DNA of 64,000 nt from Pseudomonas sp. MIACH (lineage in GTDB: Bacteria > Pseudomonadota > Gammaproteobacteria > Pseudomonadales > Pseudomonadaceae), in contig NZ_LHVO01000053.1 of assembly GCF_001269925.1 (NCBI RefSeq), positions 310,001 through 374,000 of the forward strand, in the 5' to 3' direction. This document shows positions 9,552-18,752 of this stretch, in pieces. How positions within the stretch are numbered: the stretch's first letter is position 1; each line of letters starts with the position of its first letter. Under the pieces are notes generated by a model that saw only the letters and a program-made list of their open reading frames with translations, searched no databases and was not told the DNA's origin. The translations under genes were made by a program, and so were the position numbers.

Positions 9552-11939
9552 TTAGAACGTCTGGCCGAGGGAGAATTGGAAAATCTGGGTTTCAGCGTTA
9601 TCCGGTTTCTTGATCGGCATGGCCAGAGCAAAGCTCAACGGGCCAAGCGCAGTCACCCAGGTCACACCTACACCCACCGAGCTCGCCAGGTTGCTGAGGC
9701 TCACGTCGTTGCACTCAGTCCTGGACTTCACGCCGCTTGGGTTGGTGATCTGTTCGCACTTGGAGTCGAACACGTTACCCACGTCCCAGAAGACCGAAGT
9801 TCGCAGGGACCGCTGATCTTTGACAAACGGCAGCGGGAACAGGATTTCTGCACCACCCTGGATCAACACGTTACCACCGAATGGCAGCGGGTCGTTGTCG
9901 GAGTCAGCTACGGTGCCCTGGTTACCGGTCACCCCAACACCACGGCTCGGTGTACCACGCGGACCCAACGTGCTGTCCTTGAAGCCACGTACCGAGTTGA
10001 AACCACCTGCATAATAGTTTTCATAGAACGGCAAGCCGTTGGTCGAACCATAACCATCGCCATAACCCAGCTCAGTGTGCAGGCGCATGGTGTAGTTATC
10101 GCTCAGTGGCTGGAACAACTGGCCACGGTAGTCGAGCTTGAAGAACGACAGGTCGCTGCCTGGCGTCGTTGCTTCCAGAGTCAGGCTCTGGGAGTGACCA
10201 CGGGTAGCCAGTACACCTTTGTTCAGGGTCGACTCGGACCAGCCGGCGGACGCCTTGAAGTTCAGGAACTTGTCACCTTCCTTGCGGGTGAAGTCAAAGA
10301 TCTCATCCACGGTGTATACACCGGTCTTGATCTCATCCTGTTGCGCAGTCAGGCCGAAGGTCAGGCGCGAAGTCTCGCTGATCGGGTAACCGATGTTGGC
10401 GCCCACGCCCAGGCTGTCGATTGCATAGCTTGCTACGTCAACGTCGAGGTCTTTGTAGTCGGTGGTGCGGTAGAAGGCGTTGTAGCCCAGGCTCACACCG
10501 TCTGCAGTCCAGTAGGGGTCGACATAACCGAAGTTATAGCGGCTCTGGTATTCGCTTCGGGTCAGGCCGATGGATACCTTGTTACCGGTACCCAGGAAGT
10601 TGTTCTGGGTAATGGAACCACCAAGGATCAGACCGGCACTCTGTGCGAAACCGACGCTGGCGGTGATCGAACCCGACGCTTGCTCTTCCACGGCGTAGTT
10701 CACGTCAACCTGGTCATCCACACCCGGTACGGCCGGGGTTTCGACGTTCACTTCCTTGAAGAAGCCCAGGCGCTCAAGACGGGTCTTGGACTGGTCGATC
10801 AGATAGGTCGACGCCCAGCCACCTTCCATCTGGCGCATTTCACGGCGCAGCACTTCGTCCGCAGACTTGGTGTTGCCACGGAAGTTGATACGGTTCACGT
10901 AGGCACGCTTGCCTGGATCGACGACAAAGGTGATGTCCACCGTGTGGTCTTCATCGTGCGGGGTCGGCACGCCGTTGACGTTGGCGAAGGTATAGCCTTC
11001 GTTACCCAGGCGACGGGTGATCAGTTCGGACGTGGTGGTCATCAGCTTGCGCGAGAACACCTGGTCTTTCTGCACCAGCAGCAGGGCCTTGACCTGGTCT
11101 TCAGGTACTTTCAGGTCGCCGCTGAGCTTCACGTCACGAACCTTGTACTTCTCACCTTCATTGACGTTGACAGTGATGTAGACGTGCTTCTTGTCCGGGG
11201 TGATGGACACCTGGGTCGAAGCGATATCCATGTTGATGTAGCCACGGTCCAGGTAGTAGGAGCGCAGACGCTCCAGGTCACCGGAGAGTTTTTCACGGGC
11301 GTACTTGTCATCGTTCTTGAAGAACGACAGCCAGTTGGTGGTCTTGAGTTCGAACAGGTCGATCAGGTCTTCATCAGCGAACTTGGTATTGCCCACCACG
11401 TTGATGTGCTGAATCGCCGCCACGGTGCCTTCGTTGATGTTGACCTTGAGGCCGACACGGTTACGTGGCTGCGGCACCACTTCCGTTTCCACGGTCGCGG
11501 AGTAGCGCCCCTGGGCAACGTACTGGCGTTGCAGTTCATTACGCACACCTTCAAGGGTGGCGCGCTGGAAGATCTCGCCCTCGGCCAGGCCGGATTGCTT
11601 CAGGCCCTTCATCAGGTCTTCAGTAGAGATCGCCTTGTTGCCTTCGATCTCGATACTGGCGACAGACGGTCGCTCGACGACGGTGATGACCAGGACGTTA
11701 CCTTCGCGACCCAGTTGGATGTCTTGAAAGAACCCGGTTTTGAACAGCGCACGAGTGGATTCCACCAGGCGACGGTCATCAGCCTGTTCCCCGACGTTCA
11801 ACGGCAACGCACCAAACACGCTACCCGCGGAAACCCGCTGGAGGCCGTTGACGCGAATATCGGAGATAGTGAAGGACTCGGCGTGAACTTCGGCGATCAT
11901 CAATACGGTGAGAACCGCAGTTAGCAGCAGACGTTTCAT
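9552..11939 (-). CDS. bamA: outer membrane protein assembly factor BamA
   Basis: Central pore of the BAM complex (Omp85; Opr86 in P. aeruginosa), which folds beta-barrel proteins into the outer membrane. The protein has 795 residues from the ATG at 11939: signal peptide MKRLLLTAVLTVLMIAEVHA, five POTRA domains to roughly residue 420, then the 16-strand barrel with the VRGF motif of lid loop 6 (SVRGFKDSTLGP). The sequence ends in phenylalanine (SLGQTF), the usual barrel end signal. An open extension of nine codons upstream lacks a signal-peptide start and is rejected. It lies 45 bases upstream of skp. Confidence 0.97.
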   Translation of the reverse strand: MKRLLLTAVLTVLMIAEVHAESFTISDIRVNGLQRVSAGSVFGALPLNVGEQADDRRLVESTRALFKTGFFQDIQLGREGNVLVITVVERPSVASIEIEGNKAISTEDLMKGLKQSGLAEGEIFQRATLEGVRNELQRQYVAQGRYSATVETEVVPQPRNRVGLKVNINEGTVAAIQHINVVGNTKFADEDLIDLFELKTTNWLSFFKNDDKYAREKLSGDLERLRSYYLDRGYINMDIASTQVSITPDKKHVYITVNVNEGEKYKVRDVKLSGDLKVPEDQVKALLLVQKDQVFSRKLMTTTSELITRRLGNEGYTFANVNGVPTPHDEDHTVDITFVVDPGKRAYVNRINFRGNTKSADEVLRREMRQMEGGWASTYLIDQSKTRLERLGFFKEVNVETPAVPGVDDQVDVNYAVEEQASGSITASVGFAQSAGLILGGSITQNNFLGTGNKVSIGLTRSEYQSRYNFGYVDPYWTADGVSLGYNAFYRTTDYKDLDVDVASYAIDSLGVGANIGYPISETSRLTFGLTAQQDEIKTGVYTVDEIFDFTRKEGDKFLNFKASAGWSESTLNKGVLATRGHSQSLTLEATTPGSDLSFFKLDYRGQLFQPLSDNYTMRLHTELGYGDGYGSTNGLPFYENYYAGGFNSVRGFKDSTLGPRGTPSRGVGVTGNQGTVADSDNDPLPFGGNVLIQGGAEILFPLPFVKDQRSLRTSVFWDVGNVFDSKCEQITNPSGVKSRTECNDVSLSNLASSVGVGVTWVTALGPLSFALAMPIKKPDNAETQIFQFSLGQTF

Positions 11940-11974
11940 GAAGTCCTTTCTTATTCCAACTGGCAATAAACAAA

Positions 11975-11993
11975 CTGCCGCAAAATGCGGCAG
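11975..11993 (-). terminator. Short hairpin between rseP and bamA
   Basis: Eight-base arms CTGCCGCA and TGCGGCAG close a 3-base loop. On the minus strand it is followed by TTTGTTTATT, a weak U-tract. It may act as a partial terminator or mRNA-processing site that sets the ratio of rseP to bamA transcripts. Confidence 0.5.
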
Positions 11994-12013
11994 ATTCGCA
12001 ATTCAGCGAAGCG

Positions 12014-13366
12014 TTACAGTCGACCCAGATCGTTGACCAAGGCTAATAACATCACCCCGACCACCAAACTGATACCGATCTGTATCCCCCAACCCTGCAC
12101 CCGATCCGACAAGGGGCGACCACGCACCCACTCGACCAGATAAAACAACAGATGCCCCCCATCCAATACAGGAATGGGCAGCAAATTCAGAACCCCCAGG
12201 CTAATACTCAGATAAGCCAGGAAATTCAGGAAATCCGCGACACCCGACTGGGCAGAAGCGCCCGCCACTTTAGCAATGGTTATCGGTCCACTCAAGTTTT
12301 TTACCGAGAGCTCGCCGAACAACATTTTCTTAAGGGATTCGAGTGTCAGCACACTCATGGTCCAGGTGCGTTTTGCACCCTCGCCAATTGCCGCCAGCGG
12401 CCCGAAACTGACCTCACGCACCATCGACGGCGGCCACTCCGGACTCTTGACACCAGCGCCCAGGTAACCCCCGGCCGCCTTGGCTTCCCCACGTACCGCC
12501 AGGGTCACGGGGATGTCGATTTGAGCACCGTCGCGCTCAACTTTCAGCACAATTTTGGTATCAGGACGTACACGTACGAGGTCGACCACCTGCTGCCACT
12601 CACCCAGCACCTGGCCATCGAGGGCCAGCAGGCGATCGCCGGTTTTCAGGCCAGCAGCCTGGGCCGGACCTTTAGGATCCAGCTCGGCAAGGACTGGCGG
12701 CAGCGCAGGACGCCAGGGTCGGATACCCAGGGACTTGATTGGATCAGGCTCATCAGCACCCTTGAGCCAATGATCCAGAGCCAACGCGCGCGGAGTTTCG
12801 GCACTGGAATCCTGCTCACGCACCACGACATTGACGGTACCGCTCTCACCCAAGCGACGCACCAGCTGCAAATTGACCGCGCCCCAACCCGTAGTCGGCT
12901 CGCCATCAATGGATACAATTTCCTGCCCCGCGACCAGACCTGCCTTGGCTGCGATGCTGTCCGCCTCGACTGCGCCGATGACCGGGCGCACCTGCTCGCT
13001 GCCGAGCATGGCCAACACCCAGAAAAACACCATCGCCAACAGGAAGTTGGCGATCGGACCCGCGGCAACAATAGCGATACGCTGACGAACGGTCTTGCGA
13101 TTGAAGGATTGGTCCAACTGATCGGCCGGCACTTCGCCTTCACGCTCATCGAGCATCTTGACGTAGCCACCCAACGGGATAGCCGCAATCACGAATTCGG
13201 TGCCACGCCGGTCGTGCCAGCGAACCAGCGGCATGCCGAAGCCGACGGAAAAGCGCAGTACCTTGACGCCGCAACGACGTGCCACCCAGAAGTGGCCGAA
13301 TTCGTGGAAGGTAACCAGCACGCCCAGAGCAACCAGGGTGCCGACAATCATGTAAAGCGCACTCAT
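12014..13366 (-). CDS. rseP: RIP metalloprotease RseP (site-2 protease)
   Basis: Membrane zinc protease that cuts the MucA/RseA-type anti-sigma factor after the first cut by DegS/AlgW, releasing AlgU. The protein has 450 residues. The zinc motif HEFGH is at residues 21-25 in the first membrane segment; two PDZ domains lie in the middle (about 110-290); and the NLLPIPVLDGGH motif near residue 395 supplies the third zinc ligand. Its position before bamA links envelope-stress signalling to outer-membrane assembly. An AlgU-type promoter at 54904 in this window is a plausible downstream target. Confidence 0.96.
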   Translation of the reverse strand: MSALYMIVGTLVALGVLVTFHEFGHFWVARRCGVKVLRFSVGFGMPLVRWHDRRGTEFVIAAIPLGGYVKMLDEREGEVPADQLDQSFNRKTVRQRIAIVAAGPIANFLLAMVFFWVLAMLGSEQVRPVIGAVEADSIAAKAGLVAGQEIVSIDGEPTTGWGAVNLQLVRRLGESGTVNVVVREQDSSAETPRALALDHWLKGADEPDPIKSLGIRPWRPALPPVLAELDPKGPAQAAGLKTGDRLLALDGQVLGEWQQVVDLVRVRPDTKIVLKVERDGAQIDIPVTLAVRGEAKAAGGYLGAGVKSPEWPPSMVREVSFGPLAAIGEGAKRTWTMSVLTLESLKKMLFGELSVKNLSGPITIAKVAGASAQSGVADFLNFLAYLSISLGVLNLLPIPVLDGGHLLFYLVEWVRGRPLSDRVQGWGIQIGISLVVGVMLLALVNDLGRL

Positions 13367-13419
13367 CTAATTTCTCCGCATCCCAATCCAGTGCCCAAAG
13401 GCTCAATCGCGCCCACAGA

Positions 13420-14610
13420 TTAACGCGCGTTGCGGTTCAACCATTGTTCGGCCAAGGCACGTGCCTTGGTATCTGCCTCGAATACCGCGCCGAGGTCATT
13501 CACTGCCACTACGGGCTCAAGCCCCAGGACGTCCTCGATGATACTCGCGATCTGCGGAAAACGGATGCGCCGCTCGAGAAACGCCGCCACAGCCACTTCA
13601 TTCGCCGCATTAAGCATCGCCGGCGCGCTGTTACCAGCCTCCGCTGCCTCACGCGCCAGGCGCAGACAAGGAAAACGCTGCTCGTCCGGCGCTTCAAAGT
13701 CCAGGCGGGCAATAGTAAACAGATCCAATGGCGCCACGCCGGAATCAATCCGCTCAGGCCAGGCCAGGGCATTGGCGATGGGCGTACGCATATCGGGATT
13801 GCCCAATTGAGCCAATACCGAGCCATCCACATAGTCGACCAGTGAATGGATCACACTTTGCGGGTGAATCACCACCTCGACCTGATCTGGTCGCGCATCG
13901 AACAACCAGCACGCCTCGATCAACTCCAGGCCTTTATTCATCATGCTTGCCGAGTCCACGGAGATCTTGCGCCCCATCGACCAGTTCGGGTGCGCGCACG
14001 CCTGATCTGGTGACACGCGCTCCAACTCCGCCAAGGGAGTTTGCCGAAAAGGGCCACCCGAAGCGGTCAGCAGAATCCGACGCACGCCAACCTGGCTCAG
14101 GCCGCGGGCAAAGTCACCGGGCATGCACTGGAAGATTGCGTTGTGCTCACTGTCGAGGGGCAGCAGTACGGCACCGCTCTTGCGCACCGCCTGCATAAAG
14201 AGCGCCCCAGACATCACCAGCGCTTCTTTGTTGGCCAGCAGGATCTTCTTGCCGGCGTCCACGGCAGCCAAGGTCGGACGCAAGCCGGCGGCACCGACGA
14301 TAGCGGCGACCATCGTATCCACCTCAGCAGCGGCCGAGACCTGACACAATCCCTCCTCCCCCACCAGCACCTGAGTGGCCAGCCCGGCAGCCCGCAGATC
14401 ATCCTGCAGGTTCCGCGCTGCCAAACTTTCAGGCACTACAGCAAAGCGCGGCACATGACGCACACACAACGCCAACAACTCGCTCAGGCGGGTGAACCCG
14501 GTCAAGGCAAACACTTGATAGCGGTCAGGATGACGGGCGATCACATCCAGGGTACTCAAGCCTACCGAGCCGGTTGCACCCAGCACGGTCACTTGTTGCA
14601 GGCGGCTCAC
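13420..14610 (-). CDS. dxr: 1-deoxy-D-xylulose 5-phosphate reductoisomerase
   Basis: Second step of the MEP isoprenoid pathway: NADPH-dependent rearrangement and reduction of DXP to MEP. The N-terminal dinucleotide motif is GATGSVGLST; substrate and metal residues lie in SASGGPFR, HPNWSMGRK and SVDSASMMNKGLE. Two in-frame GTG starts exist. I chose the one at 14610: it overlaps the cdsA stop as GTGA, gives 396 residues (the usual Pseudomonas length) and the N-terminus (M)SRLQQVTVLG. The other at 14625 adds five residues. The product feeds the undecaprenyl chain made by the neighbouring uppS. Confidence 0.95.
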   Translation of the reverse strand: MSRLQQVTVLGATGSVGLSTLDVIARHPDRYQVFALTGFTRLSELLALCVRHVPRFAVVPESLAARNLQDDLRAAGLATQVLVGEEGLCQVSAAAEVDTMVAAIVGAAGLRPTLAAVDAGKKILLANKEALVMSGALFMQAVRKSGAVLLPLDSEHNAIFQCMPGDFARGLSQVGVRRILLTASGGPFRQTPLAELERVSPDQACAHPNWSMGRKISVDSASMMNKGLELIEACWLFDARPDQVEVVIHPQSVIHSLVDYVDGSVLAQLGNPDMRTPIANALAWPERIDSGVAPLDLFTIARLDFEAPDEQRFPCLRLAREAAEAGNSAPAMLNAANEVAVAAFLERRIRFPQIASIIEDVLGLEPVVAVNDLGAVFEADTKARALAEQWLNRNAR

Positions 14611-15416
14611 GAAGCAGTCATCCACAGCAGCACGGCAAAGATCGGGATGGCGGCAGTAAGGCTATCGATACGGTCCAGCACGCCGCCATGCCCCGGCAGC
14701 AGATTGCTGCTGTCCTTGATCCCGGCCTGGCGCTTGAACATGCTTTCAGTGAGATCACCCACTACCGAGATAAACACGACGATGGCCGTACCGATCAGCG
14801 CCAGGAGGATCTCCTTCACCGACCAGTCGCGCACCACACCCACCACAAGCGTGATCACCAGCGTAAGCGCGAGGCCACCATACACCCCTTCCCAGCTCTT
14901 GCCCGGACTGACTGCCGGCGCCAGCTTGCGCTTACCGAATGCCCGACCCGAGAAGTAGGCGCCGATATCAGCGCCCCAGACCAGCACCATCACCGCCATG
15001 ATCAACCAGTTGCCCATCGGCGAATTCTTGATCTCCACCAGCCCTTGCCAGGCCGGCAGCAGAATCAACAAACCGATCACCAACTTGCTGGCAACACTGG
15101 CCCACTGACCACTGCTGCGCGGAAAAGTCAGCACCAGGTAGGTCGCAAGCGCCCACCACAGTACCGCCGCCCCCAACACCCAAGGCACGATGATGCTCGA
15201 CAGGGTATGCATCAGAAACAGCAGTACCGCCACGACAACGGCATACACCACACGCGGCAGCTGCTCGCTGAAACCTGCCAAACGCGCCCATTCCCAGGCG
15301 CCCAGGGTGACGACCAGGCCGATAAACAGTGCAAAGCCGGAACCATCGAGCAGGAAAAACCCGCACAAGGCAATCGGCAACAGGATCAGTGCTGTGATGA
15401 TTCGTTGTTTAAGCAT
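14607..15416 (-). CDS. cdsA: phosphatidate cytidylyltransferase
   Basis: Integral inner-membrane enzyme that makes CDP-diacylglycerol from phosphatidic acid and CTP, the branch point for all phospholipids. The protein has 269 residues with about eight hydrophobic segments. The C-terminal family signature is present as GDLTESMFKRQAGIKD followed by LLPGHGGVLDRIDS. It begins one base after the uppS stop and overlaps dxr by four bases. PlsB, elsewhere in this window (36270), starts the same lipid pathway. Confidence 0.96.
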   Translation of the reverse strand: MLKQRIITALILLPIALCGFFLLDGSGFALFIGLVVTLGAWEWARLAGFSEQLPRVVYAVVVAVLLFLMHTLSSIIVPWVLGAAVLWWALATYLVLTFPRSSGQWASVASKLVIGLLILLPAWQGLVEIKNSPMGNWLIMAVMVLVWGADIGAYFSGRAFGKRKLAPAVSPGKSWEGVYGGLALTLVITLVVGVVRDWSVKEILLALIGTAIVVFISVVGDLTESMFKRQAGIKDSSNLLPGHGGVLDRIDSLTAAIPIFAVLLWMTAS

Positions 15417-16172
15417 TTAAACCCGGGCTCCAGCTTCGATCTGCTCACTCGTTTTACCGAAGCGACGCTGACGGGAAGCGAAATCGGCCAGCGCAGTACG
15501 CATGGCATCGTGTTTGAAGTCCGGCCAGAACAGGTCGGAGAAGTACAGCTCGGTGTAGGCCAACTGCCACAGGAGGAAATTGCTGATGCGATGCTCACCA
15601 CCCGTGCGGATGCACAAGTCAGGCAGCGGCAGGTCGCCGGTCACCAGACAGGTTTGCAACAGTTCAGGCGTGATGTCGTCCGGCCGCAGATGACCTGCCT
15701 GCACCTCGCGGGCCAGCCGCTGCGCAGCCTGGGCGATATCCCACTGACCGCCGTAGTTGGCTGCGATCTGCAACACAAAACGGTCAGCGCCAGCAGTGAT
15801 GGCCTCGGCTTCGCGCATGGCCGCCTGCAGCTCCGGATGGAACCGCGAACGATCACCGATGATGCGCAGACTGATGTTGTTGTCATTAAGGCGCTTGGCC
15901 TCACGACGCAGCGCCTTGAAGAACAAATCCATCAAGGCGCTGACTTCTTCGGCGGGCCGCTGCCAGTTTTCACTGGAGAAAGCGAACAAGGTCAATACCT
16001 CGACCTTGGCCTCTGCACACACCTCAACCACAGCCCGCACTGCATCGACACCCGCTTTATGCCCGGCGACACCCGGCATAAAGCGTTTTTTCGCCCAGCG
16101 ATTATTCCCATCCATGATGATCGCGACATGGCGCGGCACCACAGAGGGCACAGTCTGCTTGGTCTTTTCCAT
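15417..16172 (-). CDS. uppS: undecaprenyl diphosphate synthase (cis-prenyltransferase)
   Basis: Adds eight isopentenyl units in cis to farnesyl diphosphate, giving the C55 carrier for peptidoglycan and O-antigen. The protein has 251 residues. The conserved regions are AIIMDGNNRWAKKR (catalytic Asp), GHKAG, FAFSSENWQRP and the C-terminal DLCIRTGGEHRISNFLLWQ with the arginine that binds diphosphate, then ELYFSDLFWPDF. It is packed directly against cdsA and starts 17 bases after the frr stop. Confidence 0.97.
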   Translation of the reverse strand: MEKTKQTVPSVVPRHVAIIMDGNNRWAKKRFMPGVAGHKAGVDAVRAVVEVCAEAKVEVLTLFAFSSENWQRPAEEVSALMDLFFKALRREAKRLNDNNISLRIIGDRSRFHPELQAAMREAEAITAGADRFVLQIAANYGGQWDIAQAAQRLAREVQAGHLRPDDITPELLQTCLVTGDLPLPDLCIRTGGEHRISNFLLWQLAYTELYFSDLFWPDFKHDAMRTALADFASRQRRFGKTSEQIEAGARV

Positions 16173-16189
16173 GAAGGCGTCCTGACCCC

Positions 16190-16747
16190 TTATACGGCCA
16201 TCAGGTCCTTTTCTTTTTCTTCGGTGGCCTTGGTGATCTGGGCCTCGGATTCCTTGGTCAGCTTATCGATATCAGCGATGGCACGACGCTCTTCGTCTTC
16301 GCTGATTTCCTTGTCCTTGACCAGCTTCTTCAGGTCGCCCAAGGCATCGCGACGGATGTTGCGTACGGCAACGCGAGCGTCTTCAGCTGCACTGCGCGCC
16401 TGCTTGGTGAAGCCCTTGCGGGTCTCTTCAGTCAGGGCAGGCATGGAGATCAGCAGCAACTCACCCAGGTTGGTCGGGTTGAGGTTCAGGCCGGCGCTTT
16501 GGATGGCCTTGTCGACTGCGGCGAGCATATTGCGCTCGAAAGCCACGACTTGCAGGGTACGCGAGTCTTTTACGGTGATGTTGGCCACCTGGGTGATGGA
16601 AGTATCTGCGCCGTAGTACGGCACCATCACGCTACCCAGGATGCTTGGGTGAGCCTTGCCGGTACGAATCTGACCAAATGCGTGGTTCAGAGAGTCCAGG
16701 GATTTCTGCATACGCTCTTGAGCGTCTTTCTTGATTTCGTTGATCAT
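16190..16747 (-). CDS. frr: ribosome recycling factor
   Basis: With EF-G, splits the post-termination ribosome. The protein has 185 residues, the standard length, beginning MINEIKKDAQERMQKSL and containing GRAHPS-like GKAHPSILG, then PALTEETRKGF in the hinge region and the long helical C-terminus. Its start overlaps the pyrH stop by four bases (ATGA), so translation is probably coupled. Confidence 0.97.
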   Translation of the reverse strand: MINEIKKDAQERMQKSLDSLNHAFGQIRTGKAHPSILGSVMVPYYGADTSITQVANITVKDSRTLQVVAFERNMLAAVDKAIQSAGLNLNPTNLGELLLISMPALTEETRKGFTKQARSAAEDARVAVRNIRRDALGDLKKLVKDKEISEDEERRAIADIDKLTKESEAQITKATEEKEKDLMAV

Positions 16748-17487
16748 TGTTGGCCTTCCTCGATCAGAGTCCCTTCCGCGCCGCCGTGTACGATATTCAG
16801 CAGGGCACCGGGCTTGTTCATGTTAAATACGCGCAGCGGCATCTTGTGGTCGCGGCACAGGCAAATAGCCGTCAGGTCCATCACACCCAGCTTGCGATCC
16901 AGCACTTCATCGTAGGTCAGATGATCGAACTTCTCGGCATGCGGGTCTTTGAATGGGTCTGCGGTGTACACGCCATCAACCTTGGTCGCTTTGAGCACCA
17001 CATCAGCATCGATCTCGATAGCGCGCAGGCACGCCGCCGAATCGGTGGTGAAGAACGGGTTGCCCGTGCCAGCAGCGAAGATCACCACTTCCTTGGCATT
17101 CAGGTGGCGCATGGCTTTGCGGCGATCATAGTGATCGGTCACGCCCACCATGGAAATAGCCGACATCACGATAGCCGAGATATTGGCACGCTCCAGGGCG
17201 TCGCGCATGGCCAGGGCGTTCATCACAGTGGCCAGCATGCCCATGTGGTCGCCGGTGACCCGATCCATACCGGCCGCACTCAGTGCCGCACCGCGGAACA
17301 GGTTGCCCCCGCCGATCACCAGGCCGACTTGTACGCCGATGCCGACCAATTGGCCGACTTCCAGCGCCATACGGTCGAGGACCTTGGGATCGATCCCGAA
17401 CTCTTCCGAGCCCATCAGGGCCTCGCCGCTAAGCTTGAGTAGAATGCGTTTATAGCGAGCCTGATAACCACTGCCCTGCTGAGCCAT
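16744..17487 (-). CDS. pyrH: UMP kinase
   Basis: Amino-acid-kinase family hexamer that phosphorylates UMP to UDP; in bacteria it is activated by GTP and inhibited by UTP. The protein has 247 residues with the nucleotide-binding RILLKLSGEAL near residue 13, GGGNLFRG, and DHMGMLATVMNALAMRD. The gap to tsf is 209 bases and holds the tsf terminator (17641-17676), so pyrH probably starts a new transcript there; I could not single out a promoter with confidence. Confidence 0.97.
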   Translation of the reverse strand: MAQQGSGYQARYKRILLKLSGEALMGSEEFGIDPKVLDRMALEVGQLVGIGVQVGLVIGGGNLFRGAALSAAGMDRVTGDHMGMLATVMNALAMRDALERANISAIVMSAISMVGVTDHYDRRKAMRHLNAKEVVIFAAGTGNPFFTTDSAACLRAIEIDADVVLKATKVDGVYTADPFKDPHAEKFDHLTYDEVLDRKLGVMDLTAICLCRDHKMPLRVFNMNKPGALLNIVHGGAEGTLIEEGQQ

Positions 17488-17640
17488 TGCGAATCTCTCC
17501 TGCGGCGTATTTTTAAAAATTCTTGGCGAGCCGTTTACGGCTTGCGTTCACTCTAGCTGGACGCTCTCACAGCGCCATCGGAACACGGCTTTGTAAGCCA
17601 GTTCCGAGGGTAAGCCAATAAAATCGGCCTGCCCATTTGA

Positions 17641-17676
17641 AAAGAGGCTGCGCGCGTGAGCGGGCAGCCTCTTTCG
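17641..17676 (-). terminator. tsf terminator
   Basis: Eleven-base arms AAAGAGGCTGC (17642-17652) and GCAGCCTCTTT (17665-17675) pair perfectly. It lies about 20 bases past the tsf stop codon, and the minus-strand 3' arm runs into TTTT. This fits the end of the rpsB-tsf transcript. Confidence 0.85.
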
Positions 17677-17696
17677 GGCGACAGTTGAAAACTGTC

Positions 17697-18560
17697 TTAT
17701 TGCTTGGCGGCAGCCAGCTGGGCAGCAACTTCTTCAGCGAAGTTGTCGACCGGCTTCTCGATGCCTTCGCCTACTTTGAAGTAAGTGAAGGAAACGATTT
17801 CAGCACCGGCTTTCTTAGCCAGTTCGCCAACCTTGATTTCAGGGTTCTTGACGAACGCCTGCTCAACCAGGCTTGCTTCGGCCAGGAACTTGCTGATACG
17901 GCCTTTGACCATATTTTCAACAATGTTTTCTGGCTTGCCTTTGATTTTCTCTTCGTTCAGCTGCAGGAACACAGCCTTTTCACGCTCGATCGCTTCGGCA
18001 GAAACTTCCGAAGGCAGCAGGAACTCAGGGTTGCTGGCCGCTACGTGCATAGCGATGTCCTTGGCCAGTTCAACGTTGCCGCCCTTCAGGACAACTGCAA
18101 CGCCGATCTTGTTGCCGTGCAGGTAACCACCAACAACATCACCTTCAACGCGTACCAGGCGACGGATGTTGACGTTTTCGCCAACCTTGCCAACCAGTAC
18201 CAGGCGATCAGCTTCTTGAGCGGCGATCAGCGGAGCAACGTCAGTCAGTTTGTCGGCGAACGCTTTTTCAACGCTGGCAGCAACAAATGCCTTGAAGTCG
18301 TCCTGCAGGGCCAGGAAGTCGGTCTGAGAGTTCACTTCCAGCAGAACAGCAGATTTGCCGTCTTCTTTCAGAGCGATAGCGCCTTCAGCAGCCACGTTGC
18401 CTGCTTTCTTGGCAGCCTTGATGGCGCCGGAAGCACGCATGTCATCAATGGCTTTTTCGATGTCGCCGTCAGCCTTTTCCAGGGCTTTCTTGCAATCCAT
18501 CATGCCTTCGCCGGTACGCTCACGCAGTTCTTTAACCAACGCTGCAGTAATTGCTGCCAT
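17697..18560 (-). CDS. tsf: elongation factor Ts
   Basis: Guanine-nucleotide exchange factor for EF-Tu. The protein has 287 residues from the ATG at 18560, which gives the conserved start MAAITAALVKELRERTG and has GAGGAA ideally placed upstream; an 11-codon upstream extension is discarded. The N-terminal UBA-like domain contains TGEGMMDCKKAL, and the core has the conserved VNSQTDFLA. It is the second gene of the rpsB-tsf unit, with a hairpin in the gap that is likely to lower its expression relative to rpsB. Confidence 0.97.
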   Translation of the reverse strand: MAAITAALVKELRERTGEGMMDCKKALEKADGDIEKAIDDMRASGAIKAAKKAGNVAAEGAIALKEDGKSAVLLEVNSQTDFLALQDDFKAFVAASVEKAFADKLTDVAPLIAAQEADRLVLVGKVGENVNIRRLVRVEGDVVGGYLHGNKIGVAVVLKGGNVELAKDIAMHVAASNPEFLLPSEVSAEAIEREKAVFLQLNEEKIKGKPENIVENMVKGRISKFLAEASLVEQAFVKNPEIKVGELAKKAGAEIVSFTYFKVGEGIEKPVDNFAEEVAAQLAAAKQ

Positions 18561-18697
18561 TTTCAAATTCCTCTTGGATAGGTTTTCAACCATTCCACCC
18601 GATCGAACGGGGGATCAATTCTTCCCGAACCACCCTTGTTAGCCGCTGCACGTTACAGGTGATGTAGCTGCGCTGCTCACAAATGGTTTTCGAGGTG

Positions 18698-18726
18698 GCA
18701 AAAAGGGGGCCAAGCCCCCTTTTTGC
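18698..18726 (-). terminator. rpsB-tsf intergenic terminator/attenuator
   Basis: Twelve-base arms GCAAAAAGGGGG (18698-18709) and CCCCCTTTTTGC (18715-18726) form a perfect stem with a short loop and a U-rich 3' side. It lies 27 bases past the rpsB stop, within a transcript normally continuous to tsf. Partial readthrough here would make more S2 than EF-Ts message, as known for E. coli. Confidence 0.85.
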
Positions 18727-18752
18727 TTACTGAGTCAACGCCAGGGCGTCAA

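Noticed and set aside
9051..11924. A 957-codon open frame on the plus strand antisense to skp and bamA
   Set aside because: It is the mirror of two certain genes in high-GC DNA, where the opposite frame is often stop-free. The product is His/Val/Gln-rich with no known domain and no ribosome site.
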